64,000 nucleotides of DNA from Hevea brasiliensis (GCF_030052815.1 NC_079499.1:83057183-83121182), one strand, 5' to 3'. Positions 48,366 through 60,778 are shown, numbered from the stretch's first letter. The notes: generated from the letters alone by a model not told the origin. Numbers and translations are program-made.

Positions 48366-48381
48366 ATTCTCCCCCCCTTAA
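48366..48381 (-). other. TK-C1 polypurine tract
   Basis: Minus-strand TTAAGGGGGGGAGAAT directly before the 3' LTR. Confidence 0.8.
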
Positions 48382-48412
48382 AATAAATTTCGTCTCGAAA
48401 TTTTACCTAGTA

Positions 48413-49670
48413 TTAGTCTCTGAACAGCTGTGGGTGCTGTCTCCTCATATCCTCTTCACGTTCCCAAGTAGCTTCTTGGCCTGAATGATGGTTCCACAGC
48501 ACTTTAACCAGGTGTATCTGTTTGTTCCTCAGCTGCATCACCTCATAAGCCAGAATTTTTATGGGTTCTTCCTCATATGGGAGGTCTGGATTTACTTCAA
48601 TCTCTTCAACTGATAGTATATGAGATGGGTCAGATCTGTACCTCCTTAACATGGACACATGGAAGACACTGTGTATCCTTGCTAGCTCTAGAGGTAATGC
48701 CAATCGATATGCCAAAGGACCCACTCTTTCTAGAACCTCATATGGTCCGATGAAATGAGGACTCAGTTTCCCCTTTCTGCCAAATCTCATAATCCTCTTC
48801 CAAGGAGAAACTTTGAGGAATACCTTATCACCCACTGCATATTCAATATCTCTTCTTTTCAAATCAACATAGGACTTCTGATGGTCTGATGCAGCCTTGA
48901 GTCTATCTCTAATCAATCTGATCTTTTTCCTCTGTCTGCTGAACAATTTCTGGCCCAATCATCTTCCTTTCACCTACTTCATCCCAACATAAGGGAGTTC
49001 TGCACTTCCTGCCATACAATGCTTCATATGGAGGCATCCCAATGCTTGATTGGTAACTGTTGTTATAAGCAAACTCAATCAAAGGCAAGTGTGTATCCCA
49101 ACTACCTTCAAATTCAATCACACAAGCTCGTAGCATATCCTCCAATATCTGAATAACCCTCTTAGACCGCAATGCATGCATGGGTGGAATGTTTGTCTTG
49201 AAGTTCAATCTAGTTCCTAGGGCTCTCTGAAGACTACCCCAGAATCTAGAAGTGAACCTAGGATCTTTGTCAGATACAATTGATACTGGCACTCCATGCA
49301 ATTTTACAATCTCATATATGTACAATCTGGCTAATCTTTCCAGGCTATAGTCCATCCGAACTGGCAAAAAGTGAGCAGACTTGGTCAATCTGTCAACTAT
49401 AACCCATACTGCATCATGACTACTCTATATCCTTGGAAGTCCTATAATAAAATCCATAGTTATTTGTTCCCATTTCCACTGCATCGACAAAGGATGTAAC
49501 AAACCACTGAACTTGATGTTCGCCTTTACTTGCCGACAAGTTAGGCATTTGGAAACAAATTCAGCTATATCCTCTTCATGCCCATCCACCAAGAATGCTC
49601 TTTCAACTCTCAGACATTTTAGTTCCACCAGTGGTGCATAGCAAATGGAGACTCATGTGCTTCCTTCATA
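48413..49670 (-). pseudogene. TK-C1 integrase and chromodomain (broken)
   Basis: Right to left: zinc region remains (FVSKCLTCRQVK near 49560), TMDF, then from 49388 [32 protein letters not shown] (Arg of SDRD is Lys), SKRVIQILEDML with the catalytic Glu position reading Lys, and FEGSWDTHLPLIEFAYNN. A frameshift near 48930 leads to the final open piece 48958-48413 with GPYEVLERVG and a chromodomain ending MRRQHPQLFRD. No insert after the Glu position. The zinc region around 49600-49670 is scrambled. Confidence 0.9.
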
Positions 49671-49689
49671 ATGATCTGTCTCAATTCAA

Positions 49690-51085
49690 AGATCATTAGG
49701 AATGCACATTCGCTCGATGTAGCAATAAACCATCATCTCTCACAGAGAATTCGTGTTTCTTGCCCTGGACTTCTTTCGTGAGCTTCTGATATTTTTCATC
49801 ACTCTGAGCAGCCATTCTGATCTGATCAATCAACACTGGCTGTACATGCCATGCAACTACTGTCTGTCCCTCATCATCATTCTCTAAACTGGCATGTTGT
49901 GCTTTCAATTCACATACCATGGATAAAGGAGAAACTCTGAGACTTGCCATAGTCTTGCGACTTAAGGCGTCAGCCACTACATTTGCTTTCCCTGGCTGAT
50001 AGTCTATTAAGCAATCATAATCTTTGATGAGTTCTAACCATCTCCTCTGCCTCAAATTCAATTCCTTCTGGGTGCCTAAGTACTTCAAGCTCTTGTGATC
50101 TGTGTAAATGTAGCATTTCTCCCCATACAAATAGTGTCTCCAGATCTTCAGAGCAAAAACAATAGATGCTAGCTCCAGATCATGTGTTGGGTAGTTCCTC
50201 TCATGCGGTTTCAGCTAGCGTGATGCATAAGCAATGACATTCCGATCTTGCATCAGTACACAGCCTAACCCATTGTGAGAACCATCACTATAAACTGTGT
50301 ATTCTTTACCCGAAGTAGGTAAAGTGAGAACTGGAGCTTCAGTCAAACACCTCTTCAACTCATCAAAACTTTGCTGGCATTTATCAGTCCACTGAAATTT
50401 TACATCTTTCCGGCGCTTTGGTCACCGGAGAAGATAACATAGAAAATCCCTTCACAAACCGACGGTAATATCCAGCTAGACCTAAAATCGCGAATTTACG
50501 TGATGTTCTGGCGGCTTCCAATTAAGGATAGCTTCTACCTTGCCGAATCTACCTTGATCCCTTCAAATGACACAACATGTCCTAAAAAGGAGATTTCTTT
50601 CACCAAAATTCACATTTCGACAATTTGGCGTATATTGCTTTCTCCCTTAAAGTCTGCAGTACAATCCGCAGATGTCTGTCATGCTCCTCTGCATTCCTTG
50701 AATATATCAAAATGTCATCAATAAACACCACCACAAATTGATCGAGATATGGTCTGAAGATAGTGTTCATCAGATCCATAAAAGCAGCTGGAGCATTTGT
50801 TAACCCGAATGGCATTACTAGAAACTCATAGTGGCCATATCGAGTTCTGAAAGTAGTTTTTGGAATACTCTGCTCTTGCACCTTCAACTGATAATAACCA
50901 GATCGCAAATCAATTTTGGAGAATACAGCTGCACCCTTCAACTGATCAAACAGATCATCAATGTGAGGCAATGGATATCTGTTCTTTATTGTCACCTTAT
51001 TCAACCGCTTCAGAGTCAATGCATAAGCGGAGAGTACCATCCTTCTTCTTAACAAACAACACTGGTGCTCCCCAAGGTGACACAC
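49690..51085 (-). pseudogene. TK-C1 reverse transcriptase and RNase H (broken)
   Basis: RT piece 51085-50600 has [42 protein letters not shown] and catalytic FIDD at about 50710-50725. Its front ([11 protein letters not shown]) is in the overlapping frame that ends at 50997, so one shift separates them. The 50400-50590 connection region is garbled. RNase [15 protein letters not shown] near 50150, then [20 protein letters not shown] from 50130. A stop at about 50216 sits in SR*LKPHE. Confidence 0.88.
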
Positions 51086-51857
51086 TAGGGCGGATGAAGC
51101 CCTTTTTAAGTAATTCTTGCAGTTGTATCTTCAACTCCTTCAATTCTGCTTGTGCCATTTTGTATGGCGTTATGGAGATTGGTTCCACACTAGGCATAAC
51201 ATTAATTTCAAACTGCACTTCTCTTTCCGGAGGTAATCCTGGCAATTCATCAGGAAACACATCTGGAAAGTCATGTACTGTAGGGATGTCCTTCAATGCT
51301 GGACTCCCCACTTGGGTGTCTAACACATGTGCCAAGTAGGCTTCACACCCCTTTCTGATCATTTTTCTGGCTAGTGCAGCCGAAATGATGTTTGATGGCA
51401 ATAACTGCCTTTCCCCATGTATTACCACATCACTGTACTGAGGAAGGCCAAAAGTGACCGTCTTCAGCCTACAGTCAATCATGGCATGATGCCTAGCTAA
51501 CCAATCCATGCCCAAGATGATATCATAATCTCTGAAGGGCATTTCAATGAAGTCAGACAGGAAAGTGTATCCTTGGATCACCAAAGAACAATCTCTATAT
51601 ATTCTATTAACCCTGACCTCCTGTCCTAGTCGACTTGTTACTAGCACCTCAAAGTTCATTTTTTTACATGGAAGAGCAATGCAATCAATGATGCTAGCAC
51701 TCATATAAGAATGGGTAGAACCCGAATCAAATAACACAAACACATCTTGATTAAAAGTTGAGAAGGTACCAGCCACAACATCAGATGTCTCTGCCTCTTC
51801 CCTCTGTCTCATTGCATACATTCTGATTGGAGCACAGTCTTGCTCTGATTGTTTCAC
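51086..51857 (-). pseudogene. TK-C1 protease and linker
   Basis: One of the longest open pieces in the window (51857-50997). It has MRQREEAETSDVVAGTF, active-site LFDSGSTHSYM, IILGMDWLARHHAMIDC, then the linker DFPDVFPDELPGLPPEREV and [20 protein letters not shown]. Protease residues look intact. It is joined to RT only through a frameshift at about 51000-51040. Confidence 0.88.
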
Positions 51858-53018
51858 TGTGCCTTGGCTGCCTGCTGGGCTACCTCTACCCCTACCTCTA
51901 CCTCTGCTGGGTGGTTGTGAACTTCTAGTGATAGGGCTCTGAACTGACCCTTCTGCAGTAGTAGGAGGTGGTCCAACTCTGCGACTACTGGTGCAGTCCT
52001 TGGCAAAGTGTCCTGTGCCTCCACAGTTATAACAGGCTCCAATAGCCTTGTAGCAGATCCCACCATGATTTCTTCCACAAGTTTCACATTGGCGGGGAGG
52101 GTAGGAACCTCGTACTCACTGTCCGGATAGGGAGGCTTCGTCACGAATATCTTCCCTACTGCATTTCTTGCCACCTCTGCTGTGTCCCCATGATTCTTCC
52201 TCTTTCCAAGAGGACCACTGGAACTCGTTTCTCTGATTTTCCTCTTTCTCTGTCTTCTCCGATTTTTTTTTCCTCAGAGCGACTTGGACTCAATTCTTTC
52301 TAACTCTAGAGCTTGAGAAATAAGTTCAGAGAAGTTAGTGTGTTTGAAGCCGACTACTTGTAATCTGACATCGGGCTTCAAGCCGCTTTCAAACCTCTTG
52401 CATCTCTCCTCTTGGTAGAAAGTAAACTCACCGCATAATGGCTCGGGCGGAAAATTCTCTTTCATACTCACCACCGATCTGCTCCCTGCTTCGGACTTAG
52501 GAATTCTTGTAACTTCCGGGTCTACATAAGCATCGTGGACATATTTCGTCTCAATTCGTGAGAAAGTCATTCCATGTTACCACCGCAGTTCTACTGCATC
52601 GGGGAATGGTTTTCCACCAGTCATAAGCATCCCCCTGTAGCAAAGATATTGAGTATTCGAATCTGAGCTCCTCTGTGCAATGCAGTTTCTTGAATACCCT
52701 ATCCATCCCCTCTAACCATTGTTCAGCTTCTAGAGGATCTACTGTCCCCTTAAACTCTGTAGCCCCATACTTCATTAATTTATCATACTGCCTAGTAGGA
52801 GATTGTGGTTGTACCACTGGTGTTTGTATTGGGACTAGAGTAGGCACATTACCAGCCATTTGTTGGAACATTGCAGCCATCTGCTGAGCGAACTAAGCAG
52901 GAAACTATGGTATTGCAGGGGCTGGTGCTGCTGAACCACTGACATTGTGTAGGCCTGGGGCATCCCCTTGCACCTCAGCCTCAATAGATTGATCGACTGA
53001 ACGATCACCCTCTTCCAT
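51858..53018 (-). pseudogene. TK-C1 gag (broken)
   Basis: ATG at 53018 gives MEEGDRSVDQSIEAEVQGDA. Two TAG codons near 52906 and 52897 replace Gln before MAAMFQQMAG (52880). The capsid core follows: EAEQWLEGMDRVFKKLHC, YDWWKTIP, then a frameshift near 52560 and RCKRFESGLKPDVRLQV. The CCHC knuckle CYNCGGTGHFAKDC is at about 52034-51993, in a frame different from the long open frame there, so the nominal open frame 52174-51854 is only a shadow. The 52180-52300 stretch is rearranged relative to TK-B1. Confidence 0.86.
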
Positions 53019-53188
53019 AGTCAATGCGAGGATTTTAGATCTCCTGAACAAATAACACAAGGAGATTTCCTCCTGTTAGTGAATATTTATAATGTAATGT
53101 ACTGCATATATCAAACAATGATATTGAGCAGTTGTACTATGAAGAAAGAATATTCAAGTAACATGTGAAAATAGAATTTAAAAACTGT

Positions 53189-53200
53189 GCTCTGATACCA
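53189..53200 (-). other. TK-C1 primer-binding site
   Basis: Minus-strand TGGTATCAGAGC, perfect Met-tRNA type, 8 bases after the 5' LTR. Confidence 0.93.
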
Positions 53201-53208
53201 CTAAAACA

Positions 53209-56200
53209 TGTCACACCCTACCCCTCTGTAAGGCATAACATGATCCCGTAGTATATCTAATGAATTACCAACTCCGTATACTGATAACCCATTAAATACA
53301 CTACAAGGGATTTTAAAAACTTTTCTTACTTCTTTTACAGTGGTGAGCACTATTTACAGGCGTTAAAAACTTTTGTGAACTGAAGTGATAGAACTAACAC
53401 ATTTGAATTATTTGGAATTTCTGTAAAAATTTTGGCAGAGTGCCATATGTATTTTGGATAAAACAATTCTTCAGAAAACCTGTAAAAAGCATTTCAATAG
53501 ATTTCCAAATCTCAACTCCAACATATTTCTCAACACAACACATTTCTCAACTTAAATTCACAGTAATTTTTCAAAGACTGAGATAAAAGAAATATAATAT
53601 AATTTTTACAAGCCAAATAACTCATAATTATTTTACAACTTTAAGGTACAATTTGAATTTACAACTGCTCAAATAAAAAAAAATATGTACATACAGTGGT
53701 CATACATTACAGTACAAAATGCAAAATGTTGGTATACTCATTATACCCGGTAATCTCTCGCTAGAGGTACTAGCAGCCTAGTTCACGCCTCTGTCTGTCT
53801 CTGCCTACCTACGACAAAGAATAAAGCTATCGCTGAGACAATGTCTCAGTGGTGCACAACATTAACCAAATACATCTTTAAATCACAATTCATAAATCAT
53901 ACAAATAGTGGATACTTAAAACCATAGTAAATTTCAAGACAGTAATTGTCCACAAGAATTTAAACTCCATTTCTCAATATCACAATAAATTTCAATAAGT
54001 CAGATCATGGTTGAATTCAAAAGACAGTATATGTCAATAAGAGTTTAAATTCATTTCACAATCTCACAATACATATCAATAAATCACACACAGCTTAATC
54101 ATGTACCAAAGTTCAATTCGTCCCAAAAGCCGATGGCTAATGAGGTATTCAATTCGTCCCAAAAGTCAATGACTAATGAGGAATAACATAGCTAGCTAGC
54201 AAAAATATGAGTACTCATCCAATTCGTCCTCAACAGGCACACACCTCAACACTTCAGCCAGAGAGGGAATTCAATTCGTCCCACTAGACAAGCTAGTGAG
54301 GAATACAATCAATATACATGATAGCTGTGGTTTCAAACCATTTCCAATGCTTTTCAATCAATAAGTATCCATCAATATCATTTAAACAATTTCTCACAAT
54401 TTCAAACCATTTACAGTGCTTTTCAAGCGATAAATATCCATTCAAACAAATTTCCACAATTTAAAACAATAATGTACAAATAGTCATAATTCATTTCAAT
54501 TAAAAAATTCAAAAGAAATAGTTGTTGTGCACAAACCTCTGATAACTGTCTCTTGGTCTGGACTCAGTGTTTCCTTCCCTTTTCCTGAGTCTTTGGTAAC
54601 TGAGAAACACAATTTGAAGTGTTTCAGTACTAAATTAAACTGTCTCTATCGATAATGTTTGACAAATAATTCACTGAAAGCTATTATTTACTTAATCACC
54701 TAATATACCGACCCTCGATGCGTTCTAGGTAAATTAGGTTTTAGTGTCATTAATATGTCACATTCGATAGTGTTTTAGGGTTGGTACACATTACCAATTT
54801 CATTTCCTTGTTTAGTGCATTTTATTGCAACTTGCTGGATTCCGGTATACTAGTTTGACCTAGCCGGACGAGCTAGTTCCTTCGGTTTTCGGGTTTCGGT
54901 CAAAACTACAAACTTGTAGATCTATGTCTTATGGAACGCGGGGCAAAATTTTAGGTCATTCTGAGTTATGTAGACCAAGTTATGGTCATTTTACTATTGC
55001 TGGTCAAATGGCATCAAATTTGGTCAATTTAGGTCAATTTTGGTCAACTTTGGTTCGGCCAGTTTTTGGACCCGAACTTGTGCAAGCTGTTTGACTTGCT
55101 TATGGTCATTTATGGGCTTTGGTGTCTTCATAAGACTTGTAGGTATGGGTCTTAACTATTCATGGTTAAAATTTCAGGCCAATTGGACCTGTTTTGAGTG
55201 AGTTATGGCCTAAACACTAACTGCTGCCCAATTGGTCAATTTTCAGGCCTCATTTGCACTTAATCCGAATTGGTCATTTTTCATGCTACCTTGCAAGCAG
55301 AATTTTGGTATGATTTCTCAATGAAAGTTGGCACATTTTGTGCCTAGTTTCACCTCCAATTGGTCTCATACCAATTGGAGTTACACATTTAGAGTTATAG
55401 GCCAAAATGCACACTGTCCTTAATTACCTTGCTTAAACATGTAGCAATTACACATTTACCTTACCATAAATCCACTCCTCAACCCAATTTTGTTTTGGTA
55501 CATTACCAAAACCATATACCACTTCACTTTAAAGTCACTTTGGGCAGATTACAAACATCCTTAACACACCAAATAAAACTCTAATTCATAAAGTCCAAAT
55601 ACAACCACATATACACATAAACATTTCTAATTCTTACATACACTTTACACAACCAATTTACATACATATTCATCAATCCTCAATATCACAATTTATCCAA
55701 TATCTCCATGAATTCAAACATTCATTAAGGAGTCCCAAAGCTGCCGAAATGCTCCACAATGCCAAAGTGTCCCACACCACAACTTCCATCCCAATTGCAC
55801 AATCACCACATATATACATGGAATTAACTTACTAGGACATTAATCACCCTACTCAACATAATTTCCCATCAAATAAATGTAAGAATAAATCATCAAATAT
55901 ACATCTCCATGGCTGTCCAAACTGGATATATCAATAACTCCTCAAACTTGAAAATTTTCTTCACGAATCAAACACCCATAACATGTATACAAAGATTAAC
56001 AAAGCAATATTCAAAATCTCAAACTTACCTATTGTTGGGACTTGCTAAACCTTCACTAAACTTCTTGATTTTGGTATCTACTTCTTCCTTGTGAAGTGGG
56101 GATAAATTTTAATGAAGACAAGTAATCAAAATCTAGCTTGAAAATGGGTGTAATGAAGCAATGCAAATGGGGTGGCCATGGAAGGGCTTTAGGAGTTCTT

Positions 56201-56907
56201 CCTTACGGCAATGGATGAATAAATGAGGAAGATGAAGTTTGAGTGGGAGAAATCTGCCCACTTATGATTATATTTAATCTATATTAAAATTCTTAGTGGT
56301 CCACTTACTCAAATTAATCATATAATAAGTTTAACTACCATTTATTCCACATTAAACCCTTCATTTTTGCTATTTACTTTAGGTACCACCAATTTAATTT
56401 TTCATTATATTTTTCAAGTGTAATATTATTTATTTTTAATGGACATTTAGGTCAAAAGACACTTCGGGATGTCAAATGACCATAATGCCCTGCTCAGTTG
56501 CATTCCGATTTTTCAGAATAATCGGTTTTGTCCGTTTTTCGATTTCTTACTTTTCTTTGTACTAATTAATTAATTTTTCTTTGATATTTCTAATGATATT
56601 TCTACTTCAATTGATGTCTCTTTAAGTCCTAAAAATATTTTCCAGGGTTCCATGATTGTAGCTAGTCAACTGTCCACGCCGTGACTTCCCGGTGCGGTCA
56701 CCCATCGCTAGGGTTCTCGGCTCGCTTAACTTGGTTACATTTCTTTGCTATTATTTTTCCTTTGTTTTTCTTGTGTTTTCTCTTCTTGTATTTCATTATT
56801 TTATGTCTCCTCACTCATAATGAAGTGTAGTTCTATGCATCCTAGCTGTCCGGATAACACTGGCCACCGGAACAGTAGAACGCACTACCAAACATAGGGG
56901 TGTTACA
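53209..56907 (-). repeat. TK-C1 5' LTR
   Basis: Matches 44670-48365. 5S-like block at 56671-56732, small-hairpin units at 54110-54310, twin hairpins at 53811-53849. No gene. Target duplication tacaa at 56908-56912. Confidence 0.94.
56671..56732 (-). promoter_or_regulatory. 5S-like internal promoter block, TK-C1 5' LTR
   Basis: Minus strand: AAGTTAAGCGAGCCGAG, CTAGCGATGGGTGACC, then CCGGGAAGTCACGGCGTGG, about 176 bases after the LTR start. If active, it could fire toward the element interior. Confidence 0.6.
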
Positions 56908-56942
56908 TACAAAGATTCCAACCTAGTGTTACAAGACCCACA
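56908..56942 (+). pseudogene. AT-1 gag, continuation (35 bases)
   Basis: Follows TK-C1: the five-base duplication, then text that continues YGAPS with RFQPSVTRPT, a typical next step in Athila/Tat gag. It is cut at 56943 by CO-3. The expected CO-3 duplication is ccaca (56938-56942). Confidence 0.75.
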
Positions 56943-57430
56943 TGAAGGAGTAGAACCATTAAAAACACAAGTTTATACTATTGAATTCAAAAATTTTCAC
57001 CTAGGTTCACATGCATCATGCAAGAAAATTTTTTTATCTATTTGATTTCAATGATAAACAACATATTAAAACACTTTTAATGTGTTTTTGGATCTGTATT
57101 TGCCATTTAAGATTTTAGAAATAATTAGATCAATTTTTAGAACCCTAGATTAGATCAAGAACAAATACATTAACCTCTTGATGTACTGCAGTGTATTTGT
57201 GCCTTTTGGATGCATCTTCAGGACACCAGATGTTGTCCCTCTAGCTTGTCCACACTAAGTTCACCTATGGCAGCCCTTGAACAGCTTCAAAAGCTTTATC
57301 TATTAATTAGAAAATCAAGTTTTTCCTTTTAAGAGATTAAAAATGTAAACAAGACACTAGAAACAATTTCTAGTATTTTTAATTCAAGAGATTGTTTGTT
57401 AATCTCTTGGAATTGATGAGAGATGAAGAA
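56943..57430 (-). repeat. CO-3 3' LTR, end portion
   Basis: Minus-strand text matches the last about 490 bases of the CO-2 LTR and ends ACTCCTTCA. Interrupted at 57430 by sC-2, with duplication aagaa (57426-57430). Confidence 0.9.
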
Positions 57431-57604
57431 CGTAACACCCATCAGTTCGGTAGTGCGTTCTGCTGCTCCGGTGACCAGTGTTGTCCGGACAGCTAGGATA
57501 CCTAGAACTACACTTCAATATGAGTGAGGAGACATAAATAATGAAATACAAGAAAAAAAAATACAAGAAAAACAAAGGAAAAATAATAGCAAAGAAATGT
57601 AACC

Positions 57605-57660
57605 AAGTTAAGCGAGCCGGAAAACCTAGCGATGGGTGACCGCACCGGGAAGTCACGGCG
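57605..57660 (+). promoter_or_regulatory. 5S-like internal promoter block, sC-2
   Basis: AAGTTAAGCGAGCCGG, CCTAGCGATGGGTGACC, then CCGGGAAGTCACGGCGTGG. One of the best preserved copies. A T-run (ATTTTTTGG) at about 57705 could stop Pol III. Confidence 0.6.
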
Positions 57661-60374
57661 TGGACCGTTGACTAGCCCTAGACTGCGGGGAACCCTGGAA
57701 AACATTTTTTGGACTTAAATAGAACCTTATTGAAGAATAAATATCATTAGAAAGATCAAAGAAAAATTAAATAATTAGTACAAAGAAAAGTGAGAAATCG
57801 AAAAACGGACAAAACTCGGTGTTACCGAAAAATCGGGAATGCCACCCGAACAGGGGCATTATGGTCATTTGACGTCCCGAAGTGTCTTTTGACCTAAATG
57901 TCCATTAAAAATAAATAATATTACACTTAGAAAATAAAATGAAAAATTAGTTTAATGGTACTTAAAGTAAATAGTTAAAATCATGGGTTAATGTGGGATT
58001 AAATGAAAGTTTAGCTTAAAATATGATTAAAATTGTGAGTGGACCACTAATGCATAAAATAAACATATAATAGGGCAGCTGTAACTCCACTAAATCAGCT
58101 GAACTTCATCTTCCTCAAAGTTATCTCAACATTGCCGTGAATGAAGGTGAGAGGAAACACCATGGCCATTTTTCATGCAAGCTCTCTTAACTCTCCATTT
58201 TCAACTCCAATCTCTTAGGTTCCTTCATGAAACTTTGTCTACTCATCACAAGGAAGAGTTTGATACTAAATTTGAGAAGTTTAAGCAAGGTTTAACAAGC
58301 TCCAAGCATAAGGTAAGTTCATAATTTTGAAGATAGCTTTGTTAAGTTTTGTGTGCATGTTATGGGTGTTGGTTTTGTGAAGGAAAATTTTGAGTTTGAA
58401 GAGTTATTGTTGTTTTCATTTTGGACAGCCATGGAGTCACGTTTTTTATGAGATATTTATGCATATAATTGATGAGAAATAATGTTGATTATGGTGATTT
58501 ATGCACTTGGATGGGAATTGGTAAATTGTAGGGCACTTTGATGTTGAAGAACAATTTTCGGCAGCTTGGGAACCCTTGAATAATTGTATGTATTGATGGA
58601 AGTGTTGGCAGAATGTTGACATAGAAGAATTGATGAATGTATATGTAAATTAGTAGTGGAGATTATATGTAATGATTAGGTGTATTTATGTACATATATT
58701 GCTAAATTTGGACTTTGTGGTTTAGGGTTGTATTTGATGTATTGAGAATGTTTGTATTCTGTCCAAATTGACCATAGTAAGAAGTGATAAATGAATATGG
58801 AAAGGTATAAAATCAGAATTGGGTATGGGGATTTAAGGTAGAGCAAGTTAAATGTGTGTTTGAATTGGGGTTTGAAAGACACATAGAGGGCAGTGTGAAA
58901 ATAGACCTATAACTTAAAAGGTGTAACCTCAATTGGTATGAGATCAATTGGAGGTGAAACTAGGCACAAAATGTGCCAACTTTCATTGAGAAAACATACC
59001 AAAATTCTGCTTGCAAGGTGACCTAAGAAAATGACCAATTCGGATTAGGTGCAATTAGGACCTGAAAAATGACCAATTGGGCAGCAGTGAGTTTTTAGGC
59101 CATAACTCACTCAAAACAGGTCCAATTGACCTGAAATTTTAACCAAGAATAGTTAAGACCCATACCTACAAGTCTTATGAAGACACCAAAGCCCAGAAAT
59201 GACCATAAGCAAGTCAAACAACTTGCACAATTTCGGGTCCAAAAACTGGCCGAACCAGAGTTGACCAAATTGACCTAAAATTGACCTAAATTGATACCAT
59301 TTGACCAGCAATAGTGTAATGACCATAACTTGGTCTACTTAACTCGGATTGACCTGAAATTTTGCCCCGCGTGCAATAAGACATAGATCTACAAGTTTTT
59401 AGTTTTGACCGAAGCCCGAAAACCGAGGGAACTAGGCCGTCCGGCTAGGTCAAACCAGTGTCCCGAAATCCAGCAATTTGCATTAAAATGCACTAAACAA
59501 GGAAATGACTTTGGTAAAACGTACCAAACCTAAAACCCTATCGAATGTGACATATTAACGACACTAAAACCTAATTTACCTAAAACGCAACGAGGGTCGG
59601 TATATTAGGTGATTAAGTGAATAATGGAGTTCAGTGCATTATTTACCAAACACCATCGATAGAGACAGTTTAATTTAGCACTGAAACACTTCAAATTGTG
59701 TTTCTCAGTTAACAAGGACTCAGCAAAAGGGAAAGAAATACTGAGTCAGGACCAGGAGACAAATATCAGAGGTTTGTGCACAACAACTATTTCTCTTGAA
59801 TTTTTCAATTGAAATAAATATTGACTATTTGTATATTATTGTTTTAAATTGTAGAAATGTGTTTGATGGACACTTATTGATTGAAAAACATTGTGAATGG
59901 TTTGAAACTGTGAAAAATTATTTGAATGATATTGATGGATACTTATTGATTGAAAAGCACTGTAAATGGTTTTTGTGGAAATTGAAGTGAATTACGAATT
60001 GTGTTGCCATTTTGTGAATGAATTTATAAGTTTGGAAATTTATTGGATTCTTACGGATCATTTGAATAAAATGTTTGGAATTGTTTTGACTCACAATTGG
60101 CATGACACTGATACTATGTTCCTCCTCCATTAATGGGGTGAGTGTGATTATTCCTCCCTCTTTGACTTATCAGTCTGGGGTGAGTATGATTATGTTCCTC
60201 CCTCTTTGACTTCCCAGTCTGAGGTGAGTATGGATGAGTACTCATTAGATAGCTAGCTTCCTCCCTCATTGATTTCGATTATTGGGGTGAGTATGTCTTG
60301 TCGTGGTGTACAACACGGCATGTGTTAAAAGAAAATTGTGTCATGGCCTAAATTGTGTTATCGATTGGCAACAT

Positions 60375-60570
60375 TGTATTATTCAGTTATTTGATCGAAT
60401 TGTGTTATTGATTTACAAAACGATATTATTCAGTTATTTGATCGAATTGTGTTATTGATTTACAAAACGATATTATTCAGTTATTTGATCAAATTGTGAT
60501 ATTGATCGGCAACACTGTGTTATTCAGTAATTTGATCAAATTGTGTATGAATTGGCAATACGGTATTCTT
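60375..60570 (+). repeat. 47-base tandem repeat, about 4 units
   Basis: ATTCAGTTATTTGATC begins at 60381, 60428 and 60475, with a diverged start at 60522. sC-1 and TK-C1 have a single unit here, so this expanded within this copy. Confidence 0.85.
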
Positions 60571-60738
60571 AAACTATTGACTAAATTATGTTATTATGAA
60601 TTTTGATGATTTGTGAATTGAAGTTTAAATTCCTTATGACCTTCATTATCTTGAATTTAACTATGGTTTCACGTATCCACTATTTATATGGTTTATGAGT
60701 TGTGATTTAAAGTTGTATTTGGTAAATGTTGTGCACCA

Positions 60739-60778
60739 CTGAGACATTGTCTCAGCGATAGCTTTTTATTGCTGTCGC
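60739..60778 (+). other. Twin hairpins in sC-2 LTR
   Basis: CTGAGACATTGTCTCAG (60739-60755) followed by GCGATAGC...GCTGTCGC (60755-60778). The intact family C form. Confidence 0.62.

Larger units (their letters stand above)
44670..56907 (-). mobile_element. TK-C1: complete Tekay/Del-like chromovirus, family C (12.2 kb)
   Basis: Minus strand: 5' LTR 56907-53209, primer site, gag, protease, RT, RNase H, integrase, chromodomain, polypurine tract and 3' LTR 48365-44670, bounded by tacaa. LTR lengths are 3699 and 3696 and most text is identical, so it is among the youngest insertions here. Differences cluster in short garbled patches (see findings). Confidence 0.96.

Noticed and set aside
51854..52174. 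106-codon minus-strand open frame as the TK-C1 nucleocapsid
   Set aside because: The CCHC knuckle is in a different frame at 51993-52034, so this open frame is a shadow.
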